Shown: positions 9,467 to 19,722 of the stretch, piece after piece
Position numbering within the stretch: position 1 is the first letter of the stretch
Layout of the letters: each line of letters begins with the position of its first letter
Position numbers and translations under genes: made by a program
NCBI GenBank assembly: GCA_934047225.1
Contig: OW203988.1
Coordinates: 10,822,229-10,886,228 of the forward strand
DNA: 64,000 bases
DNA from: Ypsolopha sequella
Lineage: Eukaryota; Arthropoda; Insecta; Lepidoptera; Ypsolophidae
Reading direction: 5' to 3'
Notes under the pieces: generated by a model
What the model was told of the DNA's origin: nothing
Seen by the model: the letters and a program-made list of their open reading frames with translations, nothing else
Database searches by the model: none

Positions 9467-9897
9467 TCATGTTGGTATAATTAAACTGTGTTTCATAAAT
9501 TCACAAGTTTAACAACATATTATTGTATGAGCAGAAGCAAGTTCGATGAATCAATCGAAATGTTGCTGAGGGTAGAGGCTGCTCTTAAAATGCCGAGGTT
9601 TTGGCCACAGTGGTAGATTCATTTAAATTAATATGTGAAAGCATTGACAGACTGACACGGCAGGCAATTCTAAACAATATTACTCTAAAATTATGCTATG
9701 CAGGGAGGAAAAAAACTAGTAAGTAATTAGAGTAGGAACGACGGTGCCTTTTGTATTTCTTTTCATATTTCTTAGTTTGTATTTTCCCCCGAAGTAGTCT
9801 TTTTTTCACCTTATAAATTATATTCTAAGAAAATTAATAAGTATGTATATCAAAATAATTTTCTTTTTTTCAGTTTTGTTACCAACCACAAGATCGA
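9467..9897. other. No gene recognised
   Basis: AT-rich sequence following the LINE tail; no further motif. Confidence 0.45.
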
Positions 9898-10068
9898 CAA
9901 CAATTGAACGTGTGCCCGGAATAAGGGTCTATTCAATAAAAAAAAAAATTAAAACGATGTTTTTAACGGAAAAAGGGTCTATATCGCATTATGATCAGAA
10001 GATGATAGAAAAAAAGTTTTTTTTTTCATATACTTAGACCCTTTTTCTGGGCACACATTCAATTCTAG
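9898..10068. mobile_element. Small MITE, about 165 bp
   Basis: GAACGTGTGCCCGGAATAAG at about 9906 pairs with CTTTTTCTGGGCACACATTC at about 10041-10060, giving terminal inverted repeats of about 28 bases around an A-rich core. The open frame at 9843-10037 crosses it and is not credible. Confidence 0.6.
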
Positions 10069-10127
10069 ACTTAAGATTATTTTTAAGACTTTTTAATAGA
10101 TTATAAATAAAACTTTACTTAATTTAT

Positions 10128-10440
10128 TTATTTTTACCCGACTACGGCGAAGCAAAAATGAGGGTTATGATTTTGACCGGTATGTATGTATGAATGTTCA
10201 TCTGTTCCCTCATAACTTCTAAAGTACTTATCATAATTTGACAAATAAGGTTAAATTGAATATAGCGCCCTCTAGAGGGCATAAAGTCATGAACTACAAA
10301 TAAAATATGTCTTAATTATGCCGTATTGTATTGGGTATCAAATGAAAGGGCTTAATTCGCACGTTTCAAAAATATATATATTGTTAGCTGTTGCTTGCAG
10401 CTTTGCTTGCCTATACCCGATAATTGGGAATAATTTCTAT
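10128..10440. repeat. Dispersed repeat of a type common in Lepidoptera
   Basis: The block starting ACCCGACTACGGCGAAGCAAA, then GGTTATGATTTTGACCGG and later GGGTATCAAATGAAAGGGCT, is a repeat type I know from moth and butterfly genomes. Family not assigned. It has no coding content here. Confidence 0.45.
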
Positions 10441-10537
10441 AAAATTAAGCTTCACTCCAGTCCTTCCCGCTTCACTCCAATAAAGTGGCTCTGCTTAAAC
10501 GTTATCACGAAGTTATACCCCCAAAATAATTTATATA

Positions 10538-10978
10538 CAAAATTAGTCCAACAACTAAAACCAGACTACTGTAACATCACACTCTAAAAAGTATGAAACA
10601 AGAAAATGTTCTCATCAGAAATTTATTGTACAAACGAATCAATATTTATCGTCTATTAAATAAACAACTTACACATACATTTAAATGTTTTTAATAAATA
10701 TTCATAGTGATGTTCAGAGGACAGTCGTTGTCATATGCTACTGTGCCCTAAAGCTTATGATCGCTTACTACTGTTAGAATGTATTGTTTTTTAGGGCAGG
10801 TGGCATAAGACCACGGCTATCCTCTGAACATCACTATGAATATTTATTAAAAACATTTAAATGTTTATTTAATAGACGATAAATATTGATTCTTTTGTAC
10901 ATAACAATTTCTGATGAGAATATTTTTTAGAGCGTGATATTACAGTGGTCGGGTTTTAGTTTTTGAACAAATTTTTTA
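10538..10978. repeat. Long foldback, about 440 bp, arms about 200 bp
   Basis: The left arm (10538-10753) and right arm (10791-10978) are imperfect reverse complements along almost their whole length, including GATGTTCAGAGGACAG with its partner TCCTCTGAACATC and GTCTATTAAATAAAC with its partner. The loop is only about 37 bases. There is no coding content. Transcription would give one long hairpin RNA; as DNA it is a foldback-type MITE. Confidence 0.75.
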
Positions 10979-10999
10979 TTATCTATTCCTATTAACTAG

Positions 11000-11260
11000 C
11001 CCATAATCTTGAATAATTGCGTTTCTCCGCGCATGACCCAACTCCAAGTCGGAGAGCTGGTGGCGAGCTGTGAGGCGGGGCGGAGCGCCAACGCCGGCGC
11101 CTTCCGTCAGCCTGCGTTCATGAGCCGCCTCTTCCGCCGTCAGTGGAGTGGATGCCACATGAGCTCTGTGAGCTGTAAGCATTTGCAATCCTTGCTGCTG
11201 CTATTGGTGTGTAGTGCATCTTCCTGTCTACCAATAGGCACCTATGGAAAGGAGAAAATA
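11000..11260 (-). pseudogene. Possible Harbinger-type transposase C-terminus remnant
   Basis: The minus strand gives CLLVDRKMHYTPIAAARIAN in one frame, then after a frameshift VASTPLTAEEAAHERRLTEG. The first piece resembles the region just before the ACALHNLCI-type helix of Harbinger (DDE_Tnp_4) transposases, and the second a linker after it. The region is strongly GC-rich. It lies 3 kb from the Myb/SANT remnant at 7262-8075 and could be the other gene of the same old element, although the two are on opposite strands. Weak similarity only. Confidence 0.35.
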
Positions 11261-11289
11261 CTTAAATATACGTAAACATGACCAAACAT

Positions 11290-11462
11290 TTACAATTACA
11301 GGTAAAAATTTATTTACTCATTTCTGAGACGCATGAGCCAAAGATCTTTTGCCACAAGGGGGCTATAAATGCTACCTTACAAATTATCCTGATGGAAGAG
11401 CTCATGGAGGAACAGCAGTACTAATCAAAAACACAATAAAACATCACAAAATGCCAGCATAA
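11290..11462 (+). pseudogene. Jockey-type LINE endonuclease fragment
   Basis: Two frames joined by a frameshift read KIYLLISETHEP and then GYKCYLTNYPDGRAHGGTAV followed by LIKNTIKHH. This matches the APE endonuclease pattern of Jockey-clade LINEs: catalytic Glu in SET, then HPDG-x-AHGG-x-A-x-LI. The fragment ends in stops. Confidence 0.65.
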
Positions 11463-11504
11463 CGCTAATTGAATAAATGCGTGGACCAAGCATTTGAATA
11501 CTAT

Positions 11505-11669
11505 AAAGCCGATTCCGAAGGCTTTAATTTTAGTTTTAGTGATGTCAAAACTAAATATTTTTCATTTCAAACTAGTCCTTAAGTGTTAGGATTGGAAGCT
11601 AAATTACTTAGGAATTTTTCAAGTTTTGACAGCACTAAAACTAAAATTAAAGCCTACAGAATCGGGTTT
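11505..11669. mobile_element. 165-bp MITE with about 46-bp terminal inverted repeats
   Basis: AAGCCGATTCCGAAGGCTTT at 11505 pairs with AAAGCCTACAGAATCGGGTT at 11649-11668; pairing continues inward through TTTAGTTTTAGTGATGTCAA. There is no coding content. Confidence 0.7.
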
Positions 11670-11775
11670 AATATCTACTGGTGAGCCTACATACTAAAAA
11701 GATTCCAGACCTACTAGACTTTTATATTTCAAAAGGTATCCCGAACCTATACTATAAGGTAGAATGACGTCTGAA

Positions 11776-12270
11776 TGGATCATAAACTCACGCCTGTATT
11801 CCCTTGCGGGGTAGGCAAAGCGTTTCCGTCACTTTTGACAAATATTGAGGGTCATTTCAGAAAGAATGGATCCTTTGACCATACCACGATATACGCCCAT
11901 ACAATGACCACATCACAAAAATTTTCGAGTAAAATAACTTACAATAGCCTAGGCATCAATGGCATAAGTGGGCTTCGCTTGGGTCGCAGCAATGTTCCCA
12001 TTCCTGGCGGTGTGGAATATCCCACTGTTAGTGGTAATTTCATTGTGTCTTCTCACAGCGGATGACCAGGAGCTCGCAGGATTCGCCTGAGAGGTAGTTC
12101 TGGAAGATGAAGTCAATATTATAACCATATTTTAAACAAAGGATGTACCATGTCACACCAAAACCAAACTAGCAAAGTTGAGATGGGTCGCAAGTCCATC
12201 GCTTACAGCAGGTGCACAACAATCGACCCATTCCCTTAGTGGTGTTTTACGACATCCACGGGAAGATATT
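11776..12270. repeat. Dispersed repeat of a type common in Lepidoptera
   Basis: It contains AAACTCACGCCTGTATTCCC followed by GCGGGGTAGGCA, and near its end TTTTACGACATCCACGGGAA. Both are motifs of a repeat often met in moth genomes. The open frame at 11775-12065 is part of it. Confidence 0.45.
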
Positions 12271-12639
12271 GTGACCATGAATATTTGGGTGGAATGTTTG
12301 TAATCATTGTTGTATATATTTTTTTCATTGTTCTTTGTCTCTGTGTATAAACAATGAAGATTTATAATATCTGAACTGTATATTTTATAAATATTAATAG
12401 ATATTTATTAATTGAAGAAGCATGAAATGTACAGGGCGGTTTAAAGGCGCCGCACACCGGACGCTTGTTTGCGTTGTAATTTGTCTCTGTGTCTGTTGTT
12501 GTAACGCACCGGTTGTAATGTATGAAACTCTATGAAAGATGGCAGACTGCGCACGCACGCCACGCCACGCATCCAGTCTGGCGTCTTTTATACAGTTTCA
12601 TACCTTTATCAGGCGAGGTATCCCTGATATCCCTCGGTT
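12271..12639. other. No gene recognised
   Basis: AT-rich, then a GC-richer stretch at 12440-12600 with no clear open frame. Confidence 0.4.
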
Positions 12640-13040
12640 GTTTATCCTACTAATATTATAAATATCAAAGTTCGTATATTTGTGCCTCAATCACGTATAA
12701 ACGGATTTTGATGAAATTTCGCACAGATTACAAAATAACACATGTTGCGTGCACGAGTTAAAAAGTAGCCTATGTCACTTTCCGGCCCTCCATCTATCCA
12801 TCTACATCGTCAAATTACATCGATCCGTCCGTTGCTTCCTCTTTTCCCATACGAACTTTGCCACCCTTTAGGGGTAGAATTTTCAAAAATTCTTAGCGTA
12901 TGCGTACATCATGATATCTATCTGTATGCCAAATTTCATCCCGATCCATCCAGTGGTTCGAGCTGTGCGTTGATAGATCACCTTTCAAAGAAAGGACCTA
13001 CAATTTTTTTTTTCATTTTGGCCCTGATTATTTAATTTTT
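12640..13040. repeat. Dispersed repeat beginning CCTACTAATATTATAAAT
   Basis: It starts with CCTACTAATATTATAAAT and continues through GGATTTTGATGAAATTTCGC, CCAAATTTCATCCCGATCCA and GTGCGTTGATAGATCACC. It is a widespread insect repeat, non-coding here. The open frame at 12772-13035 lies inside it and is not a gene. Confidence 0.5.
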
Positions 13041-13431
13041 CATAGAAAGTTTTATCTTAATTTTTTTAATATTATTTTGGAACAGCCTAAAGAATAGTTA
13101 CCAACACAGGGCCAAATTTATCATGACTTGTTACTCCTGTGATTATTTTGTATGGAGATTCATATGTACTATCATCAACGAGCGACCGCAATGGTCTATG
13201 CATTGGTCGATTTTGCACCACACACACGGATGTATTTGCAGATGGATGGCCGCGTTGAAAAGAGGATACCTGAAGTTTTGTGAGCGTAGTGAATGATTTG
13301 GATATCCTAGACTATAAGCAATAATATATACATATGCCTCTGTGTAGCGATAAGGTTTATATAAACTGTAATGCTATGTGTAAATAAATAAATAAATCAA
13401 TAGCCCATGCTAGGCATAACCCTCTACCATC

Positions 13432-13659
13432 CAGTGGCGTGCACAGAACTTTTTTCCGGAAAAGCAATCTGAAGGTCAAGTACCACTTTGAAAAAAAAAA
13501 GTTTGTATGAAAATGTTCCTCTAGGAAAGGCAGTGCCTACCCTTGTGTCATACAAACTTTTGTTTTTTCAAAGTGTTATTAAAAATTTTTCATATTTTTT
13601 TTATTGTCGTACTTGACCTTCAGATTGCTTTTCCTGAAAAAAGTTCTGTGCACGCCACT
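13432..13659. mobile_element. hAT-like MITE with 8-bp target duplication
   Basis: The ends CAGTGGCGTGCACAGAAC and GTTCTGTGCACGCCACTG are perfect inverted repeats, and pairing continues for about 50 bases. The flanks CTACCATC and CTACCATG agree in 7 of 8 bases, and CAGTGGCG fits the hAT terminal consensus. A lone piece of the same end (CTGTGCACGCCACTGG) lies near 53980. Confidence 0.75.
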
Positions 13660-13879
13660 GCTACCATGGGAGGAATTAGCCGTAATATCCACGCTTGGCA
13701 GGCGGGTTTGAGATTGCAGTGATGGAAGACTAAAAGAACACAATGCTGCCTATTCTCTGGTTGACGAGGCTCTCGGCGTTCTGCCTCAGACATTAGTCGC
13801 ATTATACGTCACCCATAAATGTAAAGGGTTGGTGCTATTCTGGTCTGCCGGACACCACATGGCTCTATAACTAACTTAC

Positions 13880-14115
13880 TTAGTTATTAGTGATGCTTCT
13901 TGACAACTCCCTTCCCTGCATGGTCAGCTCACTCACTAGCGCGGCTCTCTGCTCGTACAGACTGACACACAGCGCGTCCCCCGGCTCCACACCAGCTGCC
14001 ATACTTGCTGCTCAAATTCCTCGCTGTTGGAGCTGATGGAGTTGTTGGGGTTGGGTACGGAGGTGACTGTTGAGGTCTGCCAGTTGTATGCTGTGAGGCA
14101 TTTATCTAGTTTCTC
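13880..14115 (-). CDS. Likely terminal exon of an unrecognised host gene
   Basis: On the minus strand a splice acceptor (TCTACTATTCCAG) is followed at 14115 by an open frame reading EKLDKCLTAYNWQTSTVTSV, then a Ser/Asn-rich linker and SEEFEQQV. A one-base shift then leads into AAGVEPGDALCVSLYEQRAA, LVSELTMQGRELSRSITNN and a TAA at 13882-13880. Composition is protein-like and the tail is helical and charged. The frameshift near 14000 may be a true lesion or a sequence error. It pairs in phase 0 with the exon at 15402-15531. I do not recognise the family. Confidence 0.45.
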
Positions 14116-14780
14116 CTGGAATAGTAGACAGTCATACATGAGAGGAAAACAAGCAATTTCATGAGATATTTATTTATAGTTTGTGGGTGAAATTGTGTTT
14201 TCTTCTGCAAACACTGCTTTTCATCCTGACTGTGAAGAAAGTAAACAAAATGTACATATATGTTATATTCCAATTTTTGGGGAGGAAAGTAATTTTAGGA
14301 AAGTCTACTTTTCTGCCTTGGAGGAAAACTGGCACTTTTCGGGAAAACAATGACCTACTTTCCACATGAGAGATGAAAAACATTTTTGTTTATTTTGTAA
14401 GAACCATGTAATTTATTGCTGATTAAATAGGTACAGAAAATAAAGAGACTAAACAGAGTACTTTCTGTTCTGGGTAACAATTATATTAATCTGGGGTCTG
14501 GGTCTGTGTGTTCTCCCGTTTATTTAAAGTGAATGAATGAAAGAAGTATTTATTTGCTTGATGTATTTTTAAGTACCTGCATATCGGCATCATCATCATC
14601 ACTGGCAGTAGAGCGAGTCAGCTATTTCTTGTAAATAATTTAATATATATTTTTTTGACTTATTCTTCTTTTATTTAAATATTATTATATATAAAAACAT
14701 GACATTGTTTAGTCAGTTTTGTTAGAGAGCCATCTGCCGCAGCAGCCACACGCGCCGGGACAGGTCATCCACACCCACGC
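14116..14780. other. Putative intron of the minus-strand gene; no feature recognised
   Basis: AT-rich. 14174-14383 holds overlapping open frames on both strands that look like chance. Confidence 0.4.
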
Positions 14781-15112
14781 AACTCAGGGTTCGTTGGGAC
14801 ACTACAGGCTTTAGATAGAAGACTAACCAAACGGCTCCTAAGGCTATACAGGAGAAGCCTTAGAAAGATCACAGGAATATTAATAGGTAGGACACTGTTC
14901 ATTATACAAACACTACCACACAATTGGTATTACAGATAGTCCCCTGTGCAGGGCCTGCATGGAAACAGAAGAGGCAGTGAGAAATACGCTCTTGGAATGC
15001 AATTAAATCACCAGCATCAGAAAGAATCGGAACACCGGAAAGTTTAGAGGCCACCCTAAGGAAACTAAAGAGGCTGGTGAGGTTCTGGGGGCAGCTGGGG
15101 TGGCTTGAGTGA
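14781..15112 (+). pseudogene. RNase H-type LINE ORF2 C-terminal remnant
   Basis: Pieces in different frames read RLTKRLLRLYRRSLRKITGI, then HTIGITDSPLCRACMETEEA, and after stops GTPESLEATLRKLKRLVRFW ending in GQLGWLE and TGA at 15112. The C-x2-C...E...C knuckle after the RNase H domain and the short helical tail are typical of R1/I/Jockey-group LINEs with RNase H. Several indels show that it is old. It lies in the intron of the minus-strand gene, in the opposite orientation. Confidence 0.65.
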
Positions 15113-15401
15113 GGGCCCACGCACAATGGTCTCACTACTAAGTGCAGAAACCCTAACTACTATAGGCTTTATTATTGACATCAACATCAGTAGAAGTAAT
15201 TAACTAAAACCCAATAACTATTATGTGTCAAAATGGTACAATAAAATTCATTGGTGAAAGAGATTAATAAAACTTTGCTTGCGTGTTTGATTTACCTGCC
15301 TACTTACTTAATAAATTACTACCTTACATTTTTTTGAGAAAAGCACTACATAGCATCGGCGAAAAGAAATTACCTCATTTAATGAACTCGTAATAATGTA
15401 C

Positions 15402-15531
15402 CAAATACATTTCGTGGATATCTTGTCCAACAGCTCGTCGCGCCAAAACCACACACGCCTTGGCGTCCTGCACCGTCATCCTCAGGTTACTCTGCTGCAC
15501 CATGGACCATTGTTGAATTTGAATCATTCTT
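15402..15531 (-). CDS. Likely internal exon of an unrecognised host gene
   Basis: A strong pyrimidine tract and TTATTTCAG end at 15532, followed on the minus strand by RMIQIQQWSMVQQSNLRMTV, QDAKACVVLARRAVGQDIHE and MYL, with a possible GTACAT donor after 15402. The phase at the donor (0) fits the acceptor phase of the exon at 14115-13880. The sequence looks helical. Upstream exons would lie beyond the LINE at 16010-19720, but I found none. Not recognised. Confidence 0.42.
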
Positions 15532-15699
15532 CTGAAATAATTGAGAACAAACAAACAAATAAAGTAAGTCTAAAAGCAAGCACTCCCACGATGACGCAAA
15601 CTCGTGCAAGTGGTTAAAACGAACGAGGCACCGTTTTAGTCTATGACCGAATGCTGCTGATTGGCTGGTAGAATTCTGACATGTTGAATGACCGCCATA

Positions 15700-16005
15700 T
15701 TGGCTTCGTAATATTGGCTGTACATTATCACCCTGTACAATATCGGTACGAGCCGATAATACGCGACCCGATAATGTACAGCCAATATTACGCGACCCGA
15801 GCTTACAATCCATGTACACGTAATATCGGGGTGTGCATTATCGGGTCGCGTATTATCGGCTCGTACTGATATTGTACGGGGTGATAATGTACAGCCAATA
15901 TTGCACACCCCGATATTACGTGTACATGGATCGTAAGCTCGGGTCGCGTATTATTGGCTGTACATTATTGGGTCGCGTAATATCATGGCTGTACAATATT
16001 TGTTC
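15700..16005. repeat. Array of short palindromic words, locus 2, with a long inverted repeat
   Basis: It has the same word vocabulary as 805-1090: GTCGCGTATTATCGG, CTGTACATTATTGG, GGTGTGCATTATCGG, CCAATATTACG and their reverse complements. The whole block is also a large dyad: 15759-15837 pairs with 15902-15980 with only a few mismatches, centred at about 15870. It abuts the 3'-truncated LINE ORF at about 16008. Overlapping open frames on both strands are by-products of the symmetry. Confidence 0.75.
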
Positions 16006-16007
16006 CC

Positions 16008-19000
16008 GCTCAAATCAGCGTTTTCCTCATCGCAGTAAATGCATTTGGAGTCTTCAACCAGTTTAAGTCTGAATAGGTGAGTGAGTACGGGTTTGGCAAT
16101 GACCGAATCGCATTCTGTTTAGAGTCGTGACATATTTTCTGGAATTCACTGCCTTGTTTCTGTGGTACCAAGGTTGGGCGGGCGGGTTTTTTTGGATCTC
16201 AGCGTACCATTTCCCTTTTTCTTTGCTTACTTCTTTCCAATAATTAACCCATAATGATTTCAGGTTCTCTGTCAATTGAGTGTGGAAGTCAGTAAATGGT
16301 ATCTTAAGGTCCATGGAGTGGTCTTCATCGCAAGGATTTTTAGCTGTTTTATCAGCGATTTCGTTTCCGGTGATACCCTTATGAGAAGGTACCCACATGA
16401 GACTTATACTCTTACCACTAATTTTTAAATTATATATTACATTTCTTATGCTATAGATCAAATAATTGAGGTTATATTGAAATGGGTTACTTTCTAATGC
16501 CAATAATACACTTAAAGAGTCAGAAAAGATCATGACATTGGAATGGTCAATATTTTCAGTATGTACAAGTGCTTGGTAGATCGCATAACTTTCAGCTGTA
16601 AATATACTGCAATTCTTATCAATCTTAAAACATTTAGTTAGCTTTTGTTGGGGGTCATAAAAAGCTGAAGTTACACTATCATCCGACTTTGAACCATCAG
16701 TATACAGTGAATATAATTGGTTTTCTGATAAGAATTCCAGTAAATCATTTTGGTTTTGGATAGTGTTCTTATGTACAGTGATATTATTAATTAGTATGTT
16801 AAAATGATCAGCCTTATAAATTGGCCAAATGTAATTTTTATACATATTTACAGTTATTGATTTGAGGTGAATTATAATTCTTAATAGTTCAGGCACATGA
16901 CCAGATAATAGTTGTGTGCTATTTATATATGAACCCAAGTTGTTTGTTAATATATTCTGTTGTGGAATTATTCTATCTAAAACACATCTATATTCTGAGG
17001 ATAATAATTTAAGACAAAATCTCTCAGCTATCTGCAAGCGTCTGAAATGTAGAGGAGGAATGCAAGTCTCACACTGCATGGCGTTTATTGGTGTTGAACA
17101 CATGGCACCTGTTATAATTCTTAAAGCTTTATTCTGTACGATTTCTAATTTGCGTAGCAGTGAGAGATTTGCATTCATATACGCCAGTGAACTATAATCA
17201 AAGTGACTACGTACTATACTCTTATACAGCATTGATAAAATTTTTGGATCAGAACCCCAATGTACCCCAGCCAATGACCGTAGTATATTCAGGCCTTTTG
17301 AAGCATTTTGTATAATGTGGTTGACATGGTCATGAAATGACAATTTTTTGTCCAGCCAAACACCTAAAAATTTCTTTTCATGTAGCCATGGCAAAGGTTT
17401 TCCATCATATTTTAAAGAATATTTGTCTTCATCATTATATTTCTTAGAAAATATCATTGCACCACTTTTGTCAGCATTAATATTAAGTTTAAGTTTATTA
17501 GAATAGTAGTTGTGAACCTGTACAAGCGCATTGTTCAGATTATTTACAGCTACATTTACATTTGTATTTACAGTATATATTAACAAGTCATCTGCAAATT
17601 GCAGAAATTTTATGTCTTTTCCGGTCAAATACTTATTAATTTGACAAGTGTATAAGTTATAAAGTAAGGGAGAGATAGTAGCACCCTGCATTGTACCTTT
17701 ATATACAAATCTAGGGCCATGTATGATGTCATTGTATTTGAGATACATGCTTCTTTCATACAAAAAGTTAAATACCCATTTACAGACTTTACCCGGTATT
17801 TTCAGATCACTCAAAATCTCAGTGAGGACAGTTGGATTGACATTGTCAAAAGCACCTTGCACATCCAAAAAGGCACAAATTGTTGAAGAATGACTGAAAA
17901 AAGAATTCTTTATGTCTGAGACGAGTGATGTGAAGTTTTCTGTGGCACACCTCCCTTTGCGAAAACCAAATTGTTGCTCAGGTAATAAGTTATTTGATTC
18001 TATATACCAATCTAGTCGGACTTTCAACATGTATTCAAAAATCTTACCTACACATGATGATAATGATATAGGTCTGTAGGAATTGTAGTCATTGACAGGT
18101 TTATCTTGTTTTAGGATAGGAATAACACATTGAGTTTTCCAACTGGTTGGTATCGTTTGGGTGTCCCATAGTAAATTAAAGATCTGTAAAAGGGTTTTTT
18201 GTGCATCTGGGTGGAGATTTCTGATCAGTTTATACGAGATGTCATCAAGGCCAGGAGTAGTATCTTTCCTAGATTTAATTGCTCCTAGAAATTCCTGCCA
18301 AGTGAATGATTCAGAAAGAAAACGGCTCCTTATACTTCCAGGTTTATTAAAAAAATGTTCTAATAATATTTTATCTGTTTCTTTTTCAGGTGGGGACGTT
18401 GGTGCATATTTGTCCAAGAAGGCTGGTATCCAATCATCATTTTTGGAAGATTTAAATGCAGCAACCCGTTTAAATTTTCTAATATAATTCCATATAGTAC
18501 TGACTGGTGTGTATCTATTAAACGATTCACATAGCTTTACCCATCCACTTTTCTTTTTTTCCGAAAGAAGACGTTTTTTCATTGCATCAATTCGTTTATA
18601 TGCTATATAATTTTCAAGACTTGAATCTGATTTAAATAGATTTAGAGCATCTTTACTTTTTTTAACAGCTTCTAAGCAATCACTGTCCCACCAAGGAACA
18701 GGTTTTTTTCTATAAATATTTTTAGCTAGAGATGGTTTTGTTTTTGGGATACATATGTCTTTGATTTTAGAAAGGGATTCACAAAAAAGTTCATAAGTAT
18801 TTAGTGGATTTTCAAAGTTAATGGTGAAATTTTTAAAAGTTTTTTCTGATTCAGATTTAAATAACGACCAATCAGCTTTATTATAGCAGTAGCGTTCAGA
18901 TGGCGTCCCAGTCTCGTACTTTTGTATCGAAGTCTGTATGTCTATAATAGTGGGAAAATGATAACTTCCCATACAGTCATCGTATACTTTCCATTGACAC

Positions 19001-19598
19001 AATGGAGCAACAGATGGACTAATACAACTTATGTCTATAGCTGAAGGATTGTGATTATGCCTCCCCACTGTTGTTGGAGAGCCAGTGTTTAATATGCATA
19101 GATCTATTTCATCCAATAAGTTAAACACATCAGTACCTCTTGATTTTGTTGTCTGACAGCCAAACGCAACATGATGTGCATTTAGGTCACCCGACAATAA
19201 TGTAGGTTTGGGTAGACTATTTATTATTTGTCTTAGTTTTCTGCATTTAAATCGACCATGTCCAGGAGGGGCATAAACACATAAAATGGACAGATTACCA
19301 ACATCGGTAGATAAAGTTATTGCAACAGACTGTAAATATTCATAAAATGGTGTTTGGACAACAGAAAATTTCAAAGAGTCTTTTATCAGGATTGCTACAC
19401 CATGAAGACCTTTACTACCATTTTGATTGATTAAATTATAAAACCTGAAATGTAAAAAGTGCTGTTTTCTTTCAACCTTGTTTCATTGAGTAAACAAATG
19501 TCTATGTCATTTTTATGCAAAAATTGTATGAGGAGTGGTTTTTTTCGTATAACACTTTCGATATTGAATTGTGCAACTCTAATATATAACTTATCCAT
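16008..19598 (-). pseudogene. I-type LINE ORF2: endonuclease, reverse transcriptase, RNase H (two frameshifts, 3' truncated)
   Basis: The frame starts at an ATG at 19598-19596 (MDKLYIRVAQFNIESVI), has ICLLNETRL with the endonuclease Glu, and shifts by one base in a T run near 19445. It is then open for 1103 residues to 16063. Landmarks in order: SGDLNAHH; GSYHFPTI, where SDHxP is expected and the catalytic Asp is replaced by Tyr; RT motifs SYRPISLSS, CAFLDVQGAFDNV, FADDLLIYT; RNase H YTDGSKS, FTAESYAIYQAL, FSDSLS and WVPSHKGITGNEIAD. After the stop at 16063 another frame continues (HLFRLKLVEDSKCIYCDEEN) up to the word array. This domain set is that of I-clade LINEs. It is nearly whole, but two shifts and the Tyr make it inactive. 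It is on the same strand as the flanking putative host exons. Confidence 0.85.
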
Positions 19599-19722
19599 TT
19601 TTTAAAGTATCTGATAAAATTTCTTTTATCACCGATAAAGTGATTGGCCTATTGCTATTTCCAATTGTGACCAGTGCTGCAACCAATCCCTGCAGAATTG
19701 TTTCATTTTCCAGAATTTTTGC
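19591..19722 (-). pseudogene. LINE ORF1 C-terminal end, overlapping ORF2 start
   Basis: The minus strand reads KILENETILQGLVAALVTIG, then a hydrophilic stretch ending in SDTLKNG and TAA. That stop lies within the ORF2 start: ATGGATAA holds both ATG and TAA in different frames. Such stop-start overlaps are common between LINE ORFs and suggest termination-reinitiation. The rest of ORF1 is missing, so the LINE copy is 5' truncated near 19725. Confidence 0.6.

Noticed and set aside
17161..18487. Plus-strand open frames across the LINE
   Set aside because: They are antisense shadows of the long minus-strand LINE polyprotein.
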